A stretch of DNA of 64,000 nucleotides from Roseiarcus sp963709185 (GTDB lineage: Bacteria > Pseudomonadota > Alphaproteobacteria > Rhizobiales > Beijerinckiaceae): assembly GCA_963709185.1 (NCBI GenBank), contig CAVPVQ010000024.1:124001-188000 (forward strand), written 5' to 3'. Below the pieces are notes generated by a model. That model did not search any database, was not told the DNA's origin, and was given only the letters and a program-made list of their open reading frames with translations. The position numbers and the translations under genes are program-made. Below, one piece after another: positions 25,415-34,786 of the stretch. Positions within the stretch are counted from its first letter, which is position 1, and each line of letters opens with the position of its first letter.

Positions 25415-26644
25415 TCAGTGCGGCTCGTCCATGAAAAGCTTCGCCGGCTGTTCGATCAGCCCCTTGATCTCCTGGATGAACGAAGCGGCGTCCCAGCCGT
25501 CGACGATGCGATGGTCGAAGGACGACGACAGGTTCATCATTTTCCGCACGACGATCTGGCCGTGGCGCACGACCGGCCGCTCGACGATTCTGTTGACGCC
25601 GACGATCGCCACTTCCGGCGCATTGATGATCGGCGTCGAGGCGACGCCGCCGAGCGCGCCGAGGCTCGACAGGGTGATCGTCGAGCCGGACAGCTCCTCC
25701 CGCGTCGCCTCGCCGTTCCGCGCCGCCTCCGCGAGGCGTGCGATGTCACGCGCGCATTGCCAAAGATCGAGCGTCTCGACGTGCCGGACCACCGGCACGA
25801 CGAGACCGGATGGCGTCTGCGCGGCGACGCCGATATGGACGGCGCGGTAGCGCCGCAGCACGCCCGCTGCGTCGTCGAAATGCGCGTTGACGTGCGGAAA
25901 TTTCGCAACCGACCGGACGATCGCGCGCATCAGGAACGGCAGCAGGGTGAGCCTGGCGCGGTCGCCATCCTGCGCGTTGAGATGGGCGCGCAGTTCCTCA
26001 ATCGCCGTGACGTCAAGCTCCTCGACATAGGTGATATGGGGGATGCGGCGCTTGGCGTCCTGCAGGCGCTCGGCGATCTTCCGGCGCAGGCCGATGATCC
26101 GGATCTCCTCGACGCCGTCGTCAGCGGCGGGCCGCGGCGCGGCGGCGGCGAAAGCCTCGAGGTCCTCGCGCAACACGCGTCCGTTCGGCCCGGTTCCCAA
26201 CACCCGCGCCAGGTCGAGGCCAAGTTCAGCGGCCTTCCGGCGCGCCGCCGGGGACGCCCAAGGTTTGCCGCGCGCCGGTCGCCGAAATGGCTGCGCTTTG
26301 CAGGGCGCGCCGGCGGCGGCGGCGCCTGCGAATCGGCCGGCGGGTCGGACGGCGAAACCGGCGGCGGCGAGCGAAACCTCGTCGGGCGGTCTCGCGCGCG
26401 CCCCGTCGGCGACATCGAAGACGACGAGTTCGGAGCCGACCGCCATCGTCTCGCCCGGCGCGCCGCGCAACGCGACGATCGTTCCATGCACTGGCGAGCA
26501 CACCTCGACCGTCGCCTTGTCGGTCATCAGGTCGGCGATCGGCTGGTCCTCGCGCACGAGGTCGCCGACCTTGACCCGCCATGCGACGATCTCCGCCTCA
26601 GTCGTCCCTTCGCCGAGATCCGGCGTCCTGAAGGCGTATTTCAT
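25415..26644 (-). CDS. bkdB: branched-chain 2-oxoacid dehydrogenase E2 (dihydrolipoyl acyltransferase)
   Basis: A 409-aa E2 protein: N-terminal lipoyl domain with the lipoyl Lys in DLMTDKATVEV, a peripheral-subunit-binding segment (SPAARRKAAELGLDLARVLG), and a C-terminal catalytic domain with the His-x3-Asp-Gly motif in FDHRIVDGWDAASF. It transfers acyl groups from lipoate to CoA in valine, leucine and isoleucine breakdown. ATG at 26644 overlaps the E1beta stop (ATGA). It is the last gene of the operon; no E3 gene is visible, so the complex must use a lipoamide dehydrogenase encoded elsewhere. Confidence 0.9.
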   Translation of the reverse strand: MKYAFRTPDLGEGTTEAEIVAWRVKVGDLVREDQPIADLMTDKATVEVCSPVHGTIVALRGAPGETMAVGSELVVFDVADGARARPPDEVSLAAAGFAVRPAGRFAGAAAAGAPCKAQPFRRPARGKPWASPAARRKAAELGLDLARVLGTGPNGRVLREDLEAFAAAAPRPAADDGVEEIRIIGLRRKIAERLQDAKRRIPHITYVEELDVTAIEELRAHLNAQDGDRARLTLLPFLMRAIVRSVAKFPHVNAHFDDAAGVLRRYRAVHIGVAAQTPSGLVVPVVRHVETLDLWQCARDIARLAEAARNGEATREELSGSTITLSSLGALGGVASTPIINAPEVAIVGVNRIVERPVVRHGQIVVRKMMNLSSSFDHRIVDGWDAASFIQEIKGLIEQPAKLFMDEPH

Positions 26645-27660
26645 GCGCGCGCCTCCATCGTCCGCACGAGCGCCTCGCCGACGCGCTTCGGGCCGGGGAA
26701 ATATTCCCACTCGAACGCGTAAGGGTACGGCGTGTCCCATCCGGCGACGCGGGCGATCGGCGCTTCCAGCGCATAGAAGCAATGCTCCTGCACAAGCGCG
26801 GCGAGTTCCGCGCCATAGCCTCCGGTCAGGGTGGCTTCATGGACCACGACGCAGCGGCCGGTCTTGTTGACCGAGGCGACGATCGTCTCCAGATCGACCG
26901 GGACCAAGGTGCGCAGATCGATCACCTCCGCATCGACGCCGGTCTCCGCCGCGGCGGCCAGCGCGACATGGATCATCGTGCCATAGGCCAGCACAGTGAC
27001 GTCGCGGCCCTCCGCCACCACCGCCGCCTTGCCGAGCGGAACTGTGTAGTGGCCCTCGGGAACCTCGCTCAGGGGATGGCCGGCCCATGACGCGGCGACC
27101 CGGTCGGGATGGCCATCGAACGGCCCGGCATAGAGGCGCTTGGGCTCGAGAAAAATGATCGGATCGTCGTCCTCGATGGCGGCGATCAGCAGGCCCTTGG
27201 CGTCATAGGGGTTGGACGGAATGACGGTCTTGAGGCCGCAGACATGGGTGAACAACGCCTCGGGGCTTTGGCTGTGCGTCTGGCCGCCGAAGATTCCCCC
27301 GCCATAAGGCGTGCGCACCGTCAGCGGCGCCCAGAACTCGCCGGCCGAGCGATAGCGCAGGCGAGCCGCTTCCGAAGCCAGTTGATCGAACGCGGGGTAG
27401 GAATAGTCGGCGAACTGAATCTCGACGATCGGGCGCAGCCCGTAGACTCCCATGCCGAGCGCCGCGCCGACGATGCCGCCCTCGCACAGCGGCGTATCGA
27501 GGACCCGGCGTGCGCCGTATTTGCGTTGCAAGCCATCAGTGCAGCGAAACACCCCGCCGAAATAGCCGACGTCCTCGCCCATGATCAGGACATCGGGATC
27601 GCGGCCGAGCATGACGTCCATCGCCGAATTGAGCGCCTGCGCCAGATTCATCCGCGGCAT
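26641..27660 (-). CDS. bkdA2: 2-oxoisovalerate dehydrogenase E1 beta subunit
   Basis: A 339-aa transketolase-like protein starting MPRMNLAQALNSAMD two nt after the E1alpha stop. The segment MGEDVGYFGGVFRCTDGL and the conserved PLCEGGIVGAALGMGVYGLR are typical of E1beta, as is the C-terminal KTGRCVVVHEATLTGGYGAE. With E1alpha it forms the thiamine-diphosphate decarboxylase of the BCKDH complex. Of usual length and coupled to E2 by a 4-nt overlap. Confidence 0.92.
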   Translation of the reverse strand: MPRMNLAQALNSAMDVMLGRDPDVLIMGEDVGYFGGVFRCTDGLQRKYGARRVLDTPLCEGGIVGAALGMGVYGLRPIVEIQFADYSYPAFDQLASEAARLRYRSAGEFWAPLTVRTPYGGGIFGGQTHSQSPEALFTHVCGLKTVIPSNPYDAKGLLIAAIEDDDPIIFLEPKRLYAGPFDGHPDRVAASWAGHPLSEVPEGHYTVPLGKAAVVAEGRDVTVLAYGTMIHVALAAAAETGVDAEVIDLRTLVPVDLETIVASVNKTGRCVVVHEATLTGGYGAELAALVQEHCFYALEAPIARVAGWDTPYPYAFEWEYFPGPKRVGEALVRTMEARA

Positions 27661-27662
27661 GG

Positions 27663-28895
27663 TCAGACCCCCGATTGCTGGCGCTGGCGGACGAGGTGCG
27701 GCGGCGTGATCTTGTAGACGTCGTCGAACATCGTGCCGGGATCGGGGCGCCGGCCGGCGCCGAGGACGCCGACCGCCTCGGCCTGCTTGACCGCGCCGAG
27801 CACGGTGTCCTCGGCTTCGGCCGCCAGTTGCACGTGGCGCTCCGGCGACCATTCGCCGAGGCCGATCAAGTGCTGCTTCAGCCGCTCGACGGGATCGCCG
27901 AGCGGCCAGAACGCGGCCTCGTCGGCCGGCCGGTATTTGCTGGGATCATCGCTGGTCGAGTGCGGCCCGACGCGGTAGGTGACAAGCTCGATCAGCGTCG
28001 GTCCGAGATTGCTGCGCGCCCGCTCGGCGGCCCATTGCGTCGCCGCGGTCACCGCCAGGAAGTCGTTGCCGTCCACCCGCAAGCCCGGCAGCCCGTAGCC
28101 GATCGCCCGCGAGGCGAAGGTCGCCGTCTCGCCGCCGGCGAATCCGGCGAAGCTGGAGATCGCCCATTGATTGTTGACGACATTGAGGACGACCGGGGCG
28201 CGATAGACCGCCCCGAAAGTCAGCGCGTAATGGAAGTCGCCCTCCGAGGTCGATCCGTCGCCGATCCAGCCCGCGGCGATGCGGCGGTCGCCCTTGTAGG
28301 CCGAGGCCATCGCCCAGCCCACGGCCTGCACGAACTGGGTCGCCAGATTGCCCGAAATCGTGAAGAAGCCGGCCTCCCGCGCCGAATACATCACCGGCAG
28401 TTGACGCCCTTTCAAGCGATCGGCGGCGTTGGCGTAGACCTGGCAGGCCATATCGAAGATCGGCCAGTCGCGCGCGATCAGCAGGCCCTGCTGGCGATAG
28501 GTCGGAAACAGCATGTCGTCTTTTTCGAGCGCCATCGCCTGCGCGATGGCGACCGCCTCCTCGCCCGTGCTCTTGATGTAGAACGAGGTCTTGCCCTGCC
28601 GCTGTGCGCGCAGCATGCGCTCGTCATAGGCGCGCGTCAGCATCATATAGCGAAGCCCGAGACGCAGACGGTTCGCGTCGAGCTTCGGGTCCCACGGGCC
28701 GATCGCCCGGCCGCTGTCGTCGAGAACGCGAATGAGCGCCTCGGCGAGATCGCGGATTTCGGCGGCGGGCGCATCGATCGGCGGCCGGCGCGCCTCGCCC
28801 GCCGCGCTGAAGCGCATATCGCTGAAATCGGGCCGTTCGCCGGGACGACCGCGCGGCTCGGGAATATGCAGGCTGAGGGGCGAATGCTCGGTCAC
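27663..28895 (-). CDS. bkdA1: 2-oxoisovalerate dehydrogenase E1 alpha subunit
   Basis: A 410-aa protein with an N-terminal extension typical of the bacterial BCKDH type, then AYDERMLRAQRQGKTSFYIK and the thiamine-diphosphate motif GDGSTSEGDFHYAL ending at VVNNQWAISS. The regulated loop (RVGPHSTSDDPSKYR) is present. It decarboxylates branched 2-oxoacids. First gene of the bkd operon, starting about 120 nt after the pobA stop in the same direction. Confidence 0.93.
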   Translation of the reverse strand: MTEHSPLSLHIPEPRGRPGERPDFSDMRFSAAGEARRPPIDAPAAEIRDLAEALIRVLDDSGRAIGPWDPKLDANRLRLGLRYMMLTRAYDERMLRAQRQGKTSFYIKSTGEEAVAIAQAMALEKDDMLFPTYRQQGLLIARDWPIFDMACQVYANAADRLKGRQLPVMYSAREAGFFTISGNLATQFVQAVGWAMASAYKGDRRIAAGWIGDGSTSEGDFHYALTFGAVYRAPVVLNVVNNQWAISSFAGFAGGETATFASRAIGYGLPGLRVDGNDFLAVTAATQWAAERARSNLGPTLIELVTYRVGPHSTSDDPSKYRPADEAAFWPLGDPVERLKQHLIGLGEWSPERHVQLAAEAEDTVLGAVKQAEAVGVLGAGRRPDPGTMFDDVYKITPPHLVRQRQQSGV

Positions 28896-29016
28896 ATGGC
28901 CTCCGTCGCTTGTGGCCTTGCGGGCTCGTCGCGCCGGGGTTCGCCGGCATAGCGCGCGATGGCCGCCAGCATATGTCGAAACGACCGCCGGGCGCCAACG
29001 CCGCGCCGCCGTCGAG

Positions 29017-30186
29017 TCAATACGGCAGGCCGACGTAGTTCTCGGCGAGCAGGGTCTGCGCGGCGCGCGAGCGCATCAGGTTGTCGAGCTCGGCGCGCTG
29101 AATCCGCTGGTCGAAGCCGCTCGCGTCGGGGAAGCGGTGGAGCAGGCTGGTCATCCACCATGAGAAGCGCTCGGCCTGCCACACCCGAGCCAGCGCCCGC
29201 GCCGAATACGCGTCGAGGCCGGCCAGCGATTTCTCCTTGTAGAACTCGGCGAGCGCCGCCGACAGATAGTGCACGTCGCTGGCCGCCAGATTGAGGCCCT
29301 TGGCGCCGGTCGGCGGCACGATATGGGCGGCGTCGCCCGCCAGGAACAGCCGGCCGAAGCGCATCGGCTCGGCCACGAAGCTGCGCAGCGGCGCGATGCT
29401 CTTTTCGATCGACGGGGCGGTCGTCAAATTTTCGGCGGCGGTCGGATCGAGGCGGCGCCGGAGTTCGTCATAGAAGCGCCGGTCCGGCCAGTCCTCGACC
29501 CGATCCTCGAGGGAGCACTGGATATACAGCCGGTTGCGCGTCGGCGAGCGCAGGCTGCACAGCGCGAAACCGCGCTCGTGGCTGGCGTAGATCAGCTCGG
29601 ACGACACCGGCGGCGCATCGGCGAGAATGCCGAGCCAGCCGAACGGATAGATGCGTTCATAGGTCCGCACCGCCGTCGCCGGAGGCGTTTGCCGGCTGAC
29701 GCCGTGGAAGCCGTCGCAGCCGGCGATGAAGTCGCAGAGGATTTCCCCATCGACGCCGTGGCGGCGGTAGCGCACGCGCGGCCGGTCGGAGTCGATGTCG
29801 TGCAGGCTGACGTTCTCGGCTTCATAAAGGGTCGGGGCGCCGACGGCGGCGCGGCCCTCCATGAGATCGCGGGTGATCTCGGTCTGGCCGTAGATCGTCA
29901 CGCTCTTGCCGGTCAGCGCGCGAAAATCGATGCGAAGCCGCTCGCCGCCGTGACTGATTTCGACGCCCTCATGGACCAGCCCGTCGCGACGCAGGCGCGC
30001 GCCGACCCCGGCCTGTTCGATCAGGCCGACCGTCCCCTGCTCGATCAGGCCGGCGCGGACGCGGCCGAGCACGTAGTCGCCGGTTCGCTGCTCGAGGATG
30101 ACGTTGGCGACGCCGCTGTTATGCAGGAGTTGGCCGAGCAGCAGGCCGGCGGGGCCGGCGCCCACGATGGCGACCTGGGTTCGCAA
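29017..30186 (-). CDS. pobA: 4-hydroxybenzoate 3-monooxygenase
   Basis: A 389-aa class A flavin hydroxylase of the normal PobA size. It has the FAD site VAIVGAGPAGLLLGQLLH, the DG motif GCDGFHGVSR and the GD motif RLFLAGDAAHIVPPTGAKGL. It converts 4-hydroxybenzoate to protocatechuate with NADPH and oxygen. A divergent AraC-type regulator lies 70 nt away, and protocatechuate dioxygenase genes are 2 kb further on, which fits the pathway. Confidence 0.95.
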   Translation of the reverse strand: MRTQVAIVGAGPAGLLLGQLLHNSGVANVILEQRTGDYVLGRVRAGLIEQGTVGLIEQAGVGARLRRDGLVHEGVEISHGGERLRIDFRALTGKSVTIYGQTEITRDLMEGRAAVGAPTLYEAENVSLHDIDSDRPRVRYRRHGVDGEILCDFIAGCDGFHGVSRQTPPATAVRTYERIYPFGWLGILADAPPVSSELIYASHERGFALCSLRSPTRNRLYIQCSLEDRVEDWPDRRFYDELRRRLDPTAAENLTTAPSIEKSIAPLRSFVAEPMRFGRLFLAGDAAHIVPPTGAKGLNLAASDVHYLSAALAEFYKEKSLAGLDAYSARALARVWQAERFSWWMTSLLHRFPDASGFDQRIQRAELDNLMRSRAAQTLLAENYVGLPY

Positions 30187-30256
30187 CGACGCCTTCCTCC
30201 GGCGCCGACCGATGCCGGCGCTGGCTCAAGCTTAGGCGCGCGGGGACGATCAGGCG

Positions 30257-31240
30257 ATGGACGAAGACGACAAATTATTGGACAATCCGAACATCGACCA
30301 CGCGCCGGAGCGCGCGGCGGGGGAAAGCCGGATGGAGTTGGTTCCGACATACGCCCTGTATGGCGAAAGCGAACAGACTCATCTGGATCACTGGCTGCAT
30401 TGTGAGCCGATCGCCGCGCGGAGCGCGCGCTTCGACTGGGAGATCAGACCGCACCGCCACCGCGATTTCTTTCAAATTCTGCACATCTTCCGCGGAGGCG
30501 GCGCCGCTGTGCTGGAAGACGGCGCGGCGCCGCTGGTCCCGCCGGTCGCGGTGACGATTCCCCCGCGCGCCGTTCATGGCTTCCGCTTCTCGCGGGATGT
30601 CGAGGGCAGCGTGATCACGCTGCTGGCCGACCGCGCCGAGCGCATGCTGCAGTCGAGCCCGACGCTGCGGGCGACGATGAGCCGCCCGCGCATCGCGCCG
30701 CTCGGCGACAACCGCGCAGCCAGCGAGACGGTGGCGCGCGGCGTCGCCGCCGCGGCGTGCGAATATGCCGGCGGGGCGCCCGGGCGCGACGCGTTGATCG
30801 AGGCGCATCTGTCGATCGTGCTGCTGACGCTCGGGCGCCTCGTCTGCGCGACGGTCGCGCCGGACGATCCCGCCGCCGGGCGGCTGGGCCGCCGCGCCGC
30901 GCAATTCCGGAGCCTGCTCGATCACGAATATCGGCGGCGTCGGCCCGTCGCCTACTACGCGGAGCGGCTCGCGGTGTCGGAGACCCATCTCAACCGGATC
31001 TGCCGGCGCGCGTTCGGCCAATCGGCGCTCGACGTCATCAATGCGCGGGTCGTCCTCGAGGCGACCCGCGACCTCACGTTCACCCTGATGTCGGTCAAGG
31101 AGATCGCCTTCAGGCTGGGCTTTCAAGACCCCGCCTATTTCACCCGCTTCTTCACCCGGCATGTCGGACTGACGCCGAGCCGGTTCCAGGGAGCGGCGCA
31201 ACGCCGCGCCGGCCGCGCGGATCAGCGTTCCGGAGGGTGA
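30257..31240 (+). CDS. pobR: AraC-family regulator, PobR-like
   Basis: A 327-aa regulator: an N-terminal cupin sensor (HRHRDFFQILHIFRGGGAAV) and a C-terminal double HTH (AERLAVSETHLNRICRRAFG and VKEIAFRLGFQDPAYFTRFF). It is divergent from pobA with about 70 nt between them, the standard layout for AraC-type PobR activators that respond to 4-hydroxybenzoate. The ATG at 30257 could be replaced by the internal ATG at 30332 (MELVPTYALYG). Its 3' end overlaps the convergent LysR gene by 19 bp. Confidence 0.85.
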   Translation: MDEDDKLLDNPNIDHAPERAAGESRMELVPTYALYGESEQTHLDHWLHCEPIAARSARFDWEIRPHRHRDFFQILHIFRGGGAAVLEDGAAPLVPPVAVTIPPRAVHGFRFSRDVEGSVITLLADRAERMLQSSPTLRATMSRPRIAPLGDNRAASETVARGVAAAACEYAGGAPGRDALIEAHLSIVLLTLGRLVCATVAPDDPAAGRLGRRAAQFRSLLDHEYRRRRPVAYYAERLAVSETHLNRICRRAFGQSALDVINARVVLEATRDLTFTLMSVKEIAFRLGFQDPAYFTRFFTRHVGLTPSRFQGAAQRRAGRADQRSGG

Positions 31241-32166
31241 GAGCGCGCGACTTCGGCCGCCGTCTCGTCGAGCAGCCGGCGCAGCCAGACATGCGCGGGA
31301 TCGTCGTGGAAGCGCCGATGCCAGGCCATATACATCGGCAGCTCCGCCAAGCCGCGGTGACGCCGCCCGAGCGGGATCGGCGCAAAAGCGAAATCGCCCA
31401 TCAGCCGACCGTCGAACAGGCTTGGCATGCTCGCGAGCATGCGGCTGCCGCGCAAAAAGGCCGGCACGCCGGAGAAGCTGGGCGCCGATACCGCGATGTC
31501 GCGGATCACGCCGAGCGCGGCGAGACGCCGGTCGAAGTTGAGCCGTTCATTGTCGGGATAGACCACCGTGACGTGCCGCGCGGCCAGATAGTCGGCGCGC
31601 GAGGTCGGCGGCGCGCGCAGCCGAGGGTCGTAGAAGCAGACGTAGACGTCCTGCAGCAGGCGCTTCTGCATGATGTCGGCGCCGGTTGGCGGAAGCGGCG
31701 AGATCAGCAGGTCGCAGCGGTTCTCGCGCAACAGAGCGGCGGTCGGCGATTGTGACGGGATGACCCGCAAGGTCACGCGCTTGACCGCCGCCTCGATGCG
31801 CGCGAACAGCGCCGGCAGCAACAGATCGCGCTGGAAGTCATTCGCCGCCACGGCGAACGTGAGCTCCGCGGCGGTCGGATCGAACGACGCGCCGGCGGCG
31901 AACCCCTTCATGTCGTCGAGCAGCGCGCGAGCCCGCCCGGCGAGGGCGTGCGCATGCGCGGTGGCGACGATGCCGCGTCCCGATTTGGCGAACAGCGGAT
32001 CGCGCGCGATGCGCCGCAATTTCCCCAAGCTGTGACTCACCGCCGACTGGGTGATTCCCAGCCGAATCGCCGCGCCGGTCACCGAGCCTTCCTCGAGGAC
32101 GGCGAGAAACAGCCGCAGCGCGGCGCCGTCGAGATTGAAGTAATCGATTTCTCTCATGTATTTCAT
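31222..32166 (-). CDS. LysR-family regulator next to pcaHG
   Basis: A 314-aa regulator with the N-terminal HTH (FLAVLEEGSVTGAAIRLGIT, QSAVSHSLGKLR) and a periplasmic-binding-like sensor domain. It is divergent from pcaH with 86 nt between the starts, so control of pcaHG by a protocatechuate-pathway intermediate is likely. It looks more like the NodD/NahR-type LysR branch than classical PcaQ, so I give no gene symbol. Confidence 0.85.
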   Translation of the reverse strand: MKYMREIDYFNLDGAALRLFLAVLEEGSVTGAAIRLGITQSAVSHSLGKLRRIARDPLFAKSGRGIVATAHAHALAGRARALLDDMKGFAAGASFDPTAAELTFAVAANDFQRDLLLPALFARIEAAVKRVTLRVIPSQSPTAALLRENRCDLLISPLPPTGADIMQKRLLQDVYVCFYDPRLRAPPTSRADYLAARHVTVVYPDNERLNFDRRLAALGVIRDIAVSAPSFSGVPAFLRGSRMLASMPSLFDGRLMGDFAFAPIPLGRRHRGLAELPMYMAWHRRFHDDPAHVWLRRLLDETAAEVARSHPPER

Positions 32167-32252
32167 GATAGACGATGCATTTATTTTGGGAATGGCCGGC
32201 TGCAGGAGTTGTAACGCCGCCGCGCGACTCGACGGCGCGCGAGAAAGAAACC

Positions 32253-33041
32253 ATGACCGACGCCACCCGACGCAACGCCTCGCAGGGCGGCAATCGAGCC
32301 GAGCCGTCTCCGCCGGCTTACGATGACGGGGCGTTCTTTCAGCGGGACCGGTCGATTCAGCCGCCCGCCTACACGCCGGACTACCACACCTCGGTGCTGC
32401 GCTCGCCGCGCCACGCGCTTTTGTCGATCGACGAGTCGCCGTCGGAGACGACCGGACCGGTGTTCGGCCACAACGATCTCGGCCCGCTCGACAACGACCT
32501 GCTCCGCAACTACGCGAGGGGCGGCAACCCGATCGGCGAGCGCATGCTGGTGCATGGCCGCGTGCAGGATGAGGCCGGCAGACCGGTTCCGCATGCGCTC
32601 CTCGAAGTGTGGCAGGCCAACGCCGGCGGTCGCTACCGACACAAGATCGACACCTATCTCGCGCCGCTCGACCCGAATTTTGGCGGTTGCGGGCGCACGC
32701 TGACCGACGAGAACGGCTATTATTTCTTCCGCACGGTGAAGCCCGGCCCCTATCCCTGGGCCAATTTCGCCAACAGTTGGCGGCCGTCCCACATTCATTT
32801 CTCGATTTGCGGCTCGGCCTTCGCCCAGCGCCTGGTCACCCAGATGTATTTTGAAGGCGATCCGCTGATCAGCATCTGCCCGATCGTCCACGCGGTCCCG
32901 GATCAGGCGGCGATCGAGCGGCTCATCGCAACGCTCGACATGGACGCGGCGACGCCGTTCGACATGCTTGCCTACCGGTTCGACATCGTGCTGCGCGGGC
33001 GCCGGTCGACCCTGTTCGAGAACAAGCCGGAGGGAAACTGA
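32253..33041 (+). CDS. pcaH: protocatechuate 3,4-dioxygenase beta subunit
   Basis: A 262-aa intradiol dioxygenase beta chain. The ATG at 32253 follows GAGAAAGAAA. The fold shows LEVWQANAGGRYRHKIDTY, FRTVKPGPYPW and the iron-ligand segment WRPSHIHFSICG with two His; the two Tyr ligands lie in these regions. It carries the Fe(III) that splits protocatechuate to beta-carboxymuconate. It is followed by pcaG after 3 nt. The N-terminus is slightly longer than usual. Confidence 0.95.
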   Translation: MTDATRRNASQGGNRAEPSPPAYDDGAFFQRDRSIQPPAYTPDYHTSVLRSPRHALLSIDESPSETTGPVFGHNDLGPLDNDLLRNYARGGNPIGERMLVHGRVQDEAGRPVPHALLEVWQANAGGRYRHKIDTYLAPLDPNFGGCGRTLTDENGYYFFRTVKPGPYPWANFANSWRPSHIHFSICGSAFAQRLVTQMYFEGDPLISICPIVHAVPDQAAIERLIATLDMDAATPFDMLAYRFDIVLRGRRSTLFENKPEGN

Positions 33042-33044
33042 GCC

Positions 33045-33668
33045 ATGGCGCAGCTTCCCCATCTCAAGGAAACCGCCTCGCAGACGGCCGGGCCGTATGT
33101 CCACATCGGACTGGTCCCCGACTTCGTGGGGATCAACGTCTACCAGCGCTATTTCGGCGCGACGTTGGTCGGCCCCGACACGCCGGGCGAGCGGATCGCC
33201 ATCGAGGGCCGGGTGATCGATGGTTCGGGAGAGCCGCTCCGCGAAGTGCTCCTCGAGATCTGGCAGGCCGACGCGGCGGGCCGCTACCCCGCGCGCGCCA
33301 ACGGGCCGGGCGAAGCCGTAGAGCCGCGGTTTCGCGGCTGGGGTCGCTCCGGATCGGACTTCGACACCGGCCTCTACGCGTTCCAGACCATCAAGCCGGG
33401 GCGGGTAACGCTGGCGGACGGCGGGGCGGCTGCGCCTCACATCAACTTCTGGATCGTCTCGCGCGGCGTCAACATCGGCCTCAACACTCGGATGTATTTT
33501 TCAGACGAGGCGGCCGCCAACGCCACAGACCCGGTGCTCAAGATGATCGAGCCGGAGAGCCGCCGCGCAACCCTGATCGCCAGACGATCCGAGCGCGACG
33601 GCAAGACGATCTATATTTTCGACATCCATCTGCAGGGCGCGCAGGAGACGGCGTTCCTCGACATCTGA
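33045..33668 (+). CDS. pcaG: protocatechuate 3,4-dioxygenase alpha subunit
   Basis: A 207-aa alpha chain: LKETASQTAGPYVHIGL near the start, LLEIWQADAAGRYPAR and APHINFWIVSRGVNIGLNTR. The alpha subunit lacks a full iron site and completes the substrate pocket of PcaH. It starts 3 nt after pcaH. No further pca genes are in the window, so the rest of the beta-ketoadipate route must lie elsewhere. Confidence 0.95.
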   Translation: MAQLPHLKETASQTAGPYVHIGLVPDFVGINVYQRYFGATLVGPDTPGERIAIEGRVIDGSGEPLREVLLEIWQADAAGRYPARANGPGEAVEPRFRGWGRSGSDFDTGLYAFQTIKPGRVTLADGGAAAPHINFWIVSRGVNIGLNTRMYFSDEAAANATDPVLKMIEPESRRATLIARRSERDGKTIYIFDIHLQGAQETAFLDI

Positions 33669-33694
33669 CACCCCAGTCGGCAGGCTGCCACACG

Positions 33695-34561
33695 CTAGAA
33701 TTGGCCGTCATTCTCTCTGGCGACCTCTTTGGAGAGCCGTTCGACGTCCTTCGAATCCGTCGTAAAGACCTGACCATGCGGGTCCCAGCGATACGTCGCG
33801 CGAAAGACGCGCGAGAAGGGTTTCGGCGGCTTCTCTTCATCGCAATCGGCCGGACCGGGTTTCAGCGTCAATTGCTCGCGGATGACAATGGAAATCTGGC
33901 GGTAGGGACTGCCGGGATCGGGATCCGTCGTGACCTTCTGATCCGGCAGGAGTCGGAACTTGCAGTTGTCGTTGCGGGCGAATGTCGAGAACGCGGCGAC
34001 AAACTGGAAATGGTCGCGGCGCGCGAACAGGATTTCCTCCCCATCAAAACTGATGTCGGCGTCGGAGTGGCTGGTGGCGACGAGGATCAAATCCGACCCG
34101 CCGCCAAGCGGCCGCAGCGGCTTGATGGCGAATCCGGTCTCACGGTCGCGGCCGACCTCCACAACGTCGAGCAGCTTTGGCTTGGCGCCGACGTCGAACA
34201 GGGCCAGAAGCGAAAATTCCGCGACATCGCCGTCCGCCGAAGGGCCGAGGTCGACGAGGATGGCGAGCCGGGCTTTGCCGTCGACGCGGACTGGCAGCGG
34301 CTCGATGCCGTTGATCCACACGGCGCCGGCGGGAGAGGTCTTGGCGCCTGGTCCCTCGACGTGCCGGTAGGGGACGATCCGACGTCCTTTCGCGTCATCC
34401 TGGGATTGCGCGTCGTCGAGATCGGCGACGACCAGTCTCAACAGATCCAGATAGGTCGCGCCGTGGCGCCCAGCGACGGGATCGCCAGGCCGGATCATGT
34501 CGGCCGACGCCGGCGCGGATAGCCAGAGCAAGCTTGCAACCACCCATGGCGCCGCTTTCAT
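33695..34561 (-). CDS. secreted protein of unknown function, 288 aa
   Basis: ATG at 34561 gives MKAAPWVVASLLWLSAPASA, a classical signal peptide with an AxA cleavage site. The mature part is a beta-rich soluble protein (LAILVDLGPSADGDVAEFSL, DLILVATSHSDADISFDGEE) with two Cys far apart. I recognise no domain. It converges on pcaG with 26 nt between and stands alone. Probably periplasmic. Confidence 0.75.
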   Translation of the reverse strand: MKAAPWVVASLLWLSAPASADMIRPGDPVAGRHGATYLDLLRLVVADLDDAQSQDDAKGRRIVPYRHVEGPGAKTSPAGAVWINGIEPLPVRVDGKARLAILVDLGPSADGDVAEFSLLALFDVGAKPKLLDVVEVGRDRETGFAIKPLRPLGGGSDLILVATSHSDADISFDGEEILFARRDHFQFVAAFSTFARNDNCKFRLLPDQKVTTDPDPGSPYRQISIVIREQLTLKPGPADCDEEKPPKPFSRVFRATYRWDPHGQVFTTDSKDVERLSKEVARENDGQF

Positions 34562-34786
34562 CGGGAAACCTGAACGAGACCGGGGACCCGAGGCGTGCAG
34601 TGTCACAACCCCGGTCGACTCGCCATACTTATCATCGCGGATGGTCCGCAACCACCGCGCCGGAAACCGGCGGATCGTTGGGAGATTGAGCGAAGCCTCG
34701 TCGCTGGTTGACAGGTCTTCCGGTCCTTCTTAGCCTTCCAAAGTTCGAATACCGCACGATCCCGCGACAATTGAGCGACCAGAGCG